From contig NZ_VWSH01000001.1 of the NCBI RefSeq assembly GCF_008629695.1, positions 1,577,990 through 1,641,989 of the forward strand: a stretch of DNA of 64,000 nucleotides, given 5' to 3'. Origin of the DNA: Taibaiella lutea (GTDB lineage: Bacteria; Bacteroidota; Bacteroidia; Chitinophagales; Chitinophagaceae). The position numbers were made by a program, and so were the translations under genes. Positions 61,298 through 64,000 of this stretch are shown one piece after another. The notes under the pieces were generated by a model, which had not been told where the DNA came from, made no database searches, and saw only the letters and a program-made list of their open reading frames with translations. Positions within the stretch are counted from its first letter, which is position 1. Each line of letters begins with the position of its first letter.

Positions 61298-63646
61298 GTG
61301 AGAAAAATTATACTCTTCATCTGCTTCCTCTTTTTATCTTTCTATACAAACGCTCAGCCAACTTGCAATGGTGTACTTGGAGCACCTATTGTGAATGTAA
61401 ATTTTGGACAAGGAAATAGTACTCAAGCCGGTTATAGCCCCTTCTCTGCATATGCACCCGGGTTAACTACCAATACAATCCTTCAGCCATCAGGGTTTTT
61501 AAGTGCTGCCAATACTTCCGGGTTAGTAAAAAATGGTACTACATTTGGTTCAGCCCCCCAATGGTTAGCAACACCCGATCATACGGGAAATAGTTTTGGC
61601 CTGTTTATGGGTATCAATATGCCTGACAATATTGGAGACACAGTAGTTGAATATATAATGACCGGCCTTTGTCCGAATACAACTATGCAATATTCTATCT
61701 GGTTGGTAAATCTTATGGCTCCAACACATCCGATGGTTGTATCAGGCAGTTCCTTAATTCAATATCCCAACATGATAATGCGTATTATCGACGCATCCAA
61801 CAATGTAATTGGTACTTTTAATACAGGAAATGTACCTACAGATGGGCTGTGGCATCAATATGCCTATCTTTTTAATAATGGCACAAGTTCTACAGTAAGA
61901 CTTCAATTAATCAATAACACATCAGGTTCAGATTATGGCAATGATGTTGCTTTAGATGATATAACGGTCAGGCCTTGTGTGCCTGATGCCGACATTTTGC
62001 CGAAAATAGATACTACTTTTTGTAAAACCACATCTTTAACATTCACTGGAAATATTACCTCCAATGTATATAATCCGGCCAATTATCAATGGCAGTATAG
62101 TACAAATCAGGGGAATACCTGGACCAATGCCGGAGTTCCGTCAACCAACAATACATTCAATTTCGTTTTCTCCACAACTAATGCGCCAACTGAATATTGG
62201 GTTCGTTACTTAGTTTCACCGGGAAACACATCAGCAACTACAAATTGCCATGCCACTTCTGATACTTCCAAAATCAGGATAGATACGATTGCCCCTTTTC
62301 ATTTACCTCCGGATACAACTATTTGTTCAAACATCAGTTTGAATTTAAGTGCAGCAAATGTAAATGCCTCAAGCTACCTTTGGAATACCGGCGCCACAGC
62401 TTCAAATATTAATATAACCACTGCCGGAAACTATTGGGCCATTGCCTCTTCACAATATGGCTGTAAAGAATCGGATACTATAAATGTTACTGTAACTCAG
62501 GTCAATAACCCTGATCTTGGAAATGATACCGTTTTTTGCATTGGCACACAATACAATTTAAATGTTGGCAATACGAATGCAAGCAGTTATTTATGGAATA
62601 CCGGAATTACGGGCCCTGACATTACAGTAAATGCAAGCGGAGATTATTGGGTCAAAGCATTTTTCGGTAATTGCAGCAGTTCAGATACTATTCATATTGA
62701 TTTCAACCCGGCACCCGAAGTTAATCTGGGAAATGATACATCATTCTGTTTATTGGAATCTTATACTTTAAATGCCAGTACTGCAAATGCAAATGGTTAT
62801 TTATGGAATACCGGAGCTACAACGCCTGCTATTCAGTTAAACACAAGTGGTTTATATTGGGTTAGGGTAAGTTACCTTAACTGTTTCAATACCGATAGCA
62901 TTCAGGTCGATTTCAAGCAATATCCGATACCTTATCTTGGCAACGATACTTCCTTTTGTGAGGGTTTTCAATACACATTAAACATTAGCGATATAAATGC
63001 TGATAGCTATTTATGGAATACGGGTGCAACAGGTACAACCTTACAAATAAATACACCCGGAGATTATTGGGTTAAAGCTTCTTTTGACGACTGTTTTACA
63101 TCTGATTCTGTCCATATTGATTTTAATGAATATCCCATTGTCGACTTAGGTGCGGATACAATGATTTGCGAAGGCATAGAAATTACACTTAAAAGTTTTA
63201 AAAACTACCCTGACGCAGTTTATAAATGGAATGGCAATGCCGATTATAATCTTCCCGGCCTTTCAGTTGAAACAGCAGGTAAATATTGGCTTACAATTAC
63301 CAATTCGCCTGATTGCACAGGTAGCGATTCTATAGAAATAAAAACAAGTAAATGTAAATGTGATTTGATGGTTCCTAATGCATTTTCACCTAATGGTGAT
63401 GGGATAAATGAGGTCTATCTGCCAAGGCTTATTTTTGAGGGATGCCCCTTGGATCATTATAGAATGTACATCTACAACAGATGGGGACAAAACGTTTTCT
63501 TTACTACAAATCCCCTTAAAGGCTGGGATGGATATATGAACAATATACCTGCAGATGTCGGCACATATATGTATTACATTAGTTTTCAGGATTGGACTTC
63601 TGGTCAGGTCAAGTCTTACAAAGGAGATCTAATGCTTATCAGATAA
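61298..63646 (+). CDS. T9SS type B cargo protein with gliding-associated C-terminal domain
   Basis: Signal peptide from a GTG start (MRKIILFICFLFLSFYTNAQ); a TTG two codons upstream is the alternative. The N-terminal domain (about 20-225) is jelly-roll-like (VNFGQGNSTQAGYSPFSAYAPG ... VRLQLINNTSGSDYGNDVALDDITV). Five roughly 70-residue repeats follow (LGNDTxFC ... YLWNTGAT ... GDYWVKA), then the sorting domain (about 695-782: MVPNAFSPNGDGINEVYLPR ... YNRWGQNVF ... GTYMYYISFQDW). It is secreted by the type IX system and anchored at the cell surface. Confidence 0.92.
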   Translation: MRKIILFICFLFLSFYTNAQPTCNGVLGAPIVNVNFGQGNSTQAGYSPFSAYAPGLTTNTILQPSGFLSAANTSGLVKNGTTFGSAPQWLATPDHTGNSFGLFMGINMPDNIGDTVVEYIMTGLCPNTTMQYSIWLVNLMAPTHPMVVSGSSLIQYPNMIMRIIDASNNVIGTFNTGNVPTDGLWHQYAYLFNNGTSSTVRLQLINNTSGSDYGNDVALDDITVRPCVPDADILPKIDTTFCKTTSLTFTGNITSNVYNPANYQWQYSTNQGNTWTNAGVPSTNNTFNFVFSTTNAPTEYWVRYLVSPGNTSATTNCHATSDTSKIRIDTIAPFHLPPDTTICSNISLNLSAANVNASSYLWNTGATASNINITTAGNYWAIASSQYGCKESDTINVTVTQVNNPDLGNDTVFCIGTQYNLNVGNTNASSYLWNTGITGPDITVNASGDYWVKAFFGNCSSSDTIHIDFNPAPEVNLGNDTSFCLLESYTLNASTANANGYLWNTGATTPAIQLNTSGLYWVRVSYLNCFNTDSIQVDFKQYPIPYLGNDTSFCEGFQYTLNISDINADSYLWNTGATGTTLQINTPGDYWVKASFDDCFTSDSVHIDFNEYPIVDLGADTMICEGIEITLKSFKNYPDAVYKWNGNADYNLPGLSVETAGKYWLTITNSPDCTGSDSIEIKTSKCKCDLMVPNAFSPNGDGINEVYLPRLIFEGCPLDHYRMYIYNRWGQNVFFTTNPLKGWDGYMNNIPADVGTYMYYISFQDWTSGQVKSYKGDLMLIR
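62303..63355 (+). repeat. Five 210-213-nt tandem repeats in the T9SS cargo gene
   Basis: The Leu codon of the LGNDT motif is at 62516, 62726, 62936 and 63146, exactly 210 nt apart; a more diverged copy begins 213 nt earlier at 62303. Each unit encodes an Ig/PKD-like domain of about 70 residues. Blocks such as tatttatggaatac recur almost unchanged. Confidence 0.85.
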
Positions 63647-63678
63647 TTATTATTTTAATTAACCTTCAATATTCAAAT

Positions 63679-64000
63679 ATGAGAATATCATTTACCCTAT
63701 TTTGCCTGCTATTATGCTCAAATATTAATGCCCAGACTATTTATCCGAGCGGCGTTACAAACTGTATAGCACGATATGATTTCAGTACTACGCAAACGAC
63801 TGTTACAAGCTTACAAGACGTTAGTGGAAATAATAATAACTCATACGTGGTTCAGGATATTGTTCCTACTACAAGCTGGAGGAATTTACCAAATAAAGCA
63901 ATGCTTTTTAATGGTTCAAGCAGCTACGCAATCATTCCCGATGCTGCTAGTTTAAGGACTCAGGCCGTGACTATGGTAGCTTTAGTTAAATTAAATGGCT
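63679..64000 (+). CDS. Exported LamG-like protein, 5' part only
   Basis: The gene starts at ATG 63679, 32 nt after the T9SS cargo stop, and runs off the window end. It encodes a signal peptide (MRISFTLFCLLLCSNINAQ) and the start of a concanavalin/LamG-type domain (CIARYDFSTTQTTVTSLQDVS ... LFNGSSSYAIIPDAASLRTQAVTMVALVKLNG). The first 107 codons are present. It probably is another T9SS cargo protein, but the C-terminal sorting domain is outside the window. Confidence 0.85.
   Translation, partial: MRISFTLFCLLLCSNINAQTIYPSGVTNCIARYDFSTTQTTVTSLQDVSGNNNNSYVVQDIVPTTSWRNLPNKAMLFNGSSSYAIIPDAASLRTQAVTMVALVKLNG

Noticed and set aside
62303-63355. CRISPR-like array
   Set aside because: The regular 210-nt repeats are in frame inside a coding gene and encode protein domains; no short repeat-spacer structure exists anywhere in the window.

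Overview
The window reads as chromosomal DNA of a Bacteroidota bacterium, most likely of the Chitinophagaceae or a close relative. The evidence is a gldG gene, a type IX secretion (T9SS) type B sorting domain, an ECF sigma/FecR pair with a DUF4974-type C-terminus, the futalosine-route enzyme MqnC, TonB receptors with carboxypeptidase-like N-domains, low GC, almost no Shine-Dalgarno signals, and many -7 boxes of the Bacteroidota form TAnnTTTG. There is no rRNA, tRNA, CRISPR array, prophage or intact insertion sequence. The species cannot be named from sequence alone.

Layout. 1-6 kb: miaA, a pRiA4b ORF-3-like gene, and a His-rich small exported protein next to a TonB receptor that looks like a metal importer. 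5.5-13 kb: a minus-strand block with a GT28-like glycosyltransferase, an LpxH-like phosphatase, an aminotransferase, MoxR, mqnC and a WYL regulator. 13-24 kb: AI-2E-type permease, MscS, fabH, fabG, prolyl oligopeptidase, hpt with a MutS-like ATPase, and gpsA. 24-28 kb: DUF1634 protein, TlpA-like redoxin, DUF6029 and DUF4476 proteins. 27.7-32.1 kb: sufB-sufC-sufD, with a YoeB-type toxin-antitoxin pair between sufB and sufC. 32-40 kb: gldG without gldF, tryptophan dioxygenase, a TonB receptor/DUF4249 pair, and murB. 40-45.5 kb: an ECF sigma/anti-sigma operon followed by two surface-repeat proteins, one carrying an N-terminal STN domain. 45.6-50 kb: mscL, a GGGP-synthase homologue, a TPR protein, a 31-codon mS38/AURKAIP1-like gene and RNase E/G. 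50-61 kb: an LTA-synthase-like enzyme divergent from a PAP2 phosphatase, an sdpRI-like pair, trhO, TPR lipoprotein, kdtA with an MBL hydrolase, and an OMP/LprI-like pair. 61-64 kb: a T9SS cargo protein with 210-nt repeats and the start of a second exported protein.

The strongest candidate for something undescribed is the 40.6-45.5 kb cluster. There the sigma/anti-sigma pair is not followed by a TonB-dependent transducer. It is followed by a protein with signal peptide, STN domain and carboxypeptidase-like domain, joined to a run of 15-16-residue GxQxAGxxN repeats, plus a second protein made of the same repeats. An identical 11-mer (CATGGGGGTAA on the minus strand) lies just upstream of the sigma gene and of the second repeat gene, and a related GGGGTAA precedes the nearby TonB receptor. 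This suggests a cell-surface signalling circuit with an unconventional sensor and its own regulon signal. Second is the toxin-antitoxin pair inside the essential iron-sulfur assembly operon.
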